DNA of 64,000 bases from contig NC_088788.1 of the NCBI RefSeq assembly GCF_949628265.1, positions 25,034,335-25,098,334 on the forward strand, in the 5' to 3' direction. The notes beneath the pieces are model-generated. The model searched no databases and was not told where the DNA came from. It worked only from the letters and a program-made list of their open reading frames with translations. Source of the stretch: Cloeon dipterum (taxonomy: Eukaryota; Arthropoda; Insecta; Ephemeroptera; Baetidae). Shown one piece after another: positions 61,839 to 64,000 of this stretch; position 1 is the stretch's first letter, and the number at the start of each line of letters is the position of its first letter. The position numbers and the translations under genes are program-made.

Positions 61839-63785
61839 TTAAATCTTCTTCCTCTCCTCGTGCGCCTTCTTCACCAGGGCGAGCTTTGAGTGAGGATCGG
61901 ACACTGGTAGATCGCTGTAGGGCGCGTCCCTCGTGCCGTGCAGCATCAGTGTCCACTCCTTGATGAAACCACTCTGCGGCGTCTGCGAGTTGAACCGAAC
62001 CTGCCAAATAACCAAAGTTGAATTAAAATAGTTATTAATTTATTCAATAAAACCTGATCTATTAGAAGTGATAGTAAAAATGGAAATGTCTTGAATTGGA
62101 ATAGAGACTTTTAATAAAATAAGCAAACCTGGTCTTGGGTAAATATATTTTGCTATATCAAAATATAAAATATAAGAAAAAATTAAATGTAGGCGCCCAC
62201 AAAAACTATAGAAGGAGTTAAAATTTAAAAAAATAGTAGCGTCTTTTACTGACAATCTTCTATCGTTTTTCATGTAAGAAAATATTGTTGAAGTTTTTCC
62301 CTCTGTAAATATTGTTTTTCATTTCTACAGGAATTCCAAATTATTTAATTTAAATAGACTTCGATGAGGCAACTAGAATAAAATGTTTCATCTGTTATCT
62401 TTGGACATGACGACGTGTTTTTAAAAATGGGATCATTGCCTGATTTACACGTAAAAGTTTAATTTTAACCACAAAAATGGGGTGTTGATTTATCACTTTG
62501 ATTGACACTAAAGTCAGTTAATTTTTTTCATTCCTGTCTCTTTTAACTGGATAATAACATAGAAAACCGAAGAGCAATAAATCAAAATTTGAAGGACTCC
62601 ACCAACGTGCGATAAAAGCAAGGAGCTTTTACTTGACCCGTACCTCTATCGTCCAGACACCCTGTGGATACTCTCCCCAAGTGTGCGTGGTCATAAAGGG
62701 CCACTTGGTGAAGCCATCATGCGCGTCGTCGTCGTTGGGCCGCTTGCTCAGAATCATCGACCTGCCACACAAAGTTCATGAAAGCTGGCCTGTTTAAAAA
62801 CGGTTTCGTTAAATTCATCAACTCACTTCGTTCCCATGGGTGACGTAAGGAACAACTCGACATCACCCCGCCGGGATGAATTCAGTGTAACGACGGCTTG
62901 AACGTGCTCCAGGTAGCTCACCTGCGTGTCTGTACCCGCGCACGCATTCGTCTCGATTTTGAGCACCACTGACTTTTTGCTCGGGATGGAACTGTGGAAC
63001 AAAGGGCAAATCTCAAATTTAATTAAGCAACGGTAGTTGAAAAGCTTCGTGGATATTAATTTCAGTGTGGGAACTTTCCGCAAATTAGGGCCAATTTTCC
63101 AAGAAATTAGATTAACCGAGTTGTACGGGGAATAAACTTTCAGGCCACAAAGGATTCTTTCATTGATGCTATCAATGTGCGCGACAAACTTTCTAACTTA
63201 ATTTGGAGTGATTAAGTACGTCTATACTTCTCACGTTCTCACTAATGTGTTCGGACAGTATGGTAGGTAATTACTTTAAGATAGGGGTTGACAGCCCTGG
63301 CGAACACCGAACTTACTTCAATTAGGCCTAAAACTAGAAATTGGCTCTAAAATAATGTACGTAACTATGAAGTTGAAAGCCATATAACTCACAGTGTTCT
63401 GGTCACGCTGCCTGCCTCGCAATGATACCTGGCCGGCACGGTCTTCCACTGCTTGGCCAGAGCGACCATCGCGCCCGCGTCCAGCACGCCAAAGCCGAAG
63501 AGGTGGTTGAACTCGAGACCGACGCCGTTCATGGTCCAGTGGAAGCGGCTCTTCGCGTCGTATAGGGAGTTTCGCTTCGAGGTTAGAACGGTCAGGTGCT
63601 GTATGTCGCGCCACGTCAGTTGAGGACTGTATAATTAATGCGTTTCAGATAGAAAATTCTAGAAGGAAAATCCAGTAAACTCACTTGGCCTCGAGGGCGA
63701 GAGCGAAAACGCCTGCTGCTTCAGGGGCGGCCGCCGAGGTGCCCGAGTGGGTGGTCGTGCATTTGCCGTACAGATCTGTTGTGGC
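61839..63785 (-). CDS. amon: PC2-type proprotein convertase (amontillado), 3' half
   Basis: Minus-strand exons 63685-63785, 63393-63626, 62827-62991, 62644-62761 and 61839-62000; earlier exons lie beyond the window. The first visible exon has ATTDLYGKC and HSGTSAAAPEAAG with the catalytic Ser of the S8B (kexin/subtilisin) fold. Next come LTWRDIQHLTVLTSKRN, GVGLEFNHLFGFGVLDAGAM and WKTVPARYHC, all near identical to PC2 in animals. The P domain carries YLEHVQAVVTLNSSRRGD, LTSPMGTK, RPNDDDAHDGFTKWPF, MTTHTWGE and KEWTLMLHGT. The C-terminus SKLALVKKAHEERKKI is a charged amphipathic tail like that of PC2. The enzyme cuts prohormones and proneuropeptides at dibasic sites in secretory granules of neuroendocrine cells. 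The His and Asp of the triad are outside the window. Confidence 0.95.
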
Positions 63786-64000
63786 CTGCAACATTATTTG
63801 TATGATTGATACGGTGGGCAGATGCGTAGGCAACCAAATTAATTGATGAATCATCCCAAATATTCCTTATGCACCAATAATACCAGAGCGTTTGGTATTT
63901 TTAGTTGGCGATGCCAAGCCTTCAGCGATGAATGTAGTTATGAGGAAAAGTTTGACACATTGATCCGCATAATTTCACAGAAGTGCGCCAAAATGAGTTA

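Noticed and set aside
1-64000. Search for CRISPR arrays, operons, rRNA, endogenous viral elements and large terminal repeats
   Set aside because: The sequence is eukaryotic with spliced genes; no regularly spaced repeats, reverse transcriptase, integrase, capsid or transposase-like frames were recognised.

Overview
This is eukaryotic nuclear DNA, almost certainly from an insect or close arthropod. Genes are split by GT-AG introns, many only 50-61 bp long. The gene set includes a PC2 proprotein convertase (amontillado type), a 'protein on ecdysone puffs' (Pep) homologue and tandem arthropod-style tetraspan genes. I cannot name the species; the very compact introns suit a small insect genome. 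I see no tRNA, rRNA, CRISPR array, intact transposon or viral element. All gene models come from joining exons by eye at splice sites with matching phase. Wherever the whole coding sequence is in the window, the exon lengths sum to a multiple of three.

Left part (1-11 kb, all minus strand): a six-finger C2H2 zinc-finger gene (31-3398); an N-terminal-only paralogue of a TTLL tubulin-ligase-like gene (4998-5690); a small repeat-like segment with a type I hammerhead ribozyme fold (5902-5948); and an 809-residue protein with an embedded TARG1/OARD1-type macrodomain (6568-11003).

Middle part (13.5-26.4 kb) is a dense housekeeping block: MRG15 (+), TTLL15-like (-) head to head with the dynein-assembly factor DNAAF10/WDR92 (+) across a 435-bp promoter holding a perfect RFX X-box, then SDE2 (-) head to head with Pep (+). 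Chromatin, splicing and ciliary functions dominate.

Right part (27.5-64 kb) is looser: two tandem four-transmembrane paralogues (27.5-35.9 kb, +), a secreted His/Pro-rich protein of unknown family with large introns (38.7-45.1 kb, -), a complete 16-exon M13 neprilysin (48.2-58.6 kb, -), and the 3' half of the PC2 convertase (61.8 kb to window end, -). The last two make and degrade neuropeptides.

The best candidates for something new are the hammerhead motif, the macrodomain fusion with an unrecognised C-terminal region, the truncated TTLL paralogue, the X-box bidirectional promoter, and four tiny introns whose length is a multiple of three and which lack in-frame stops.
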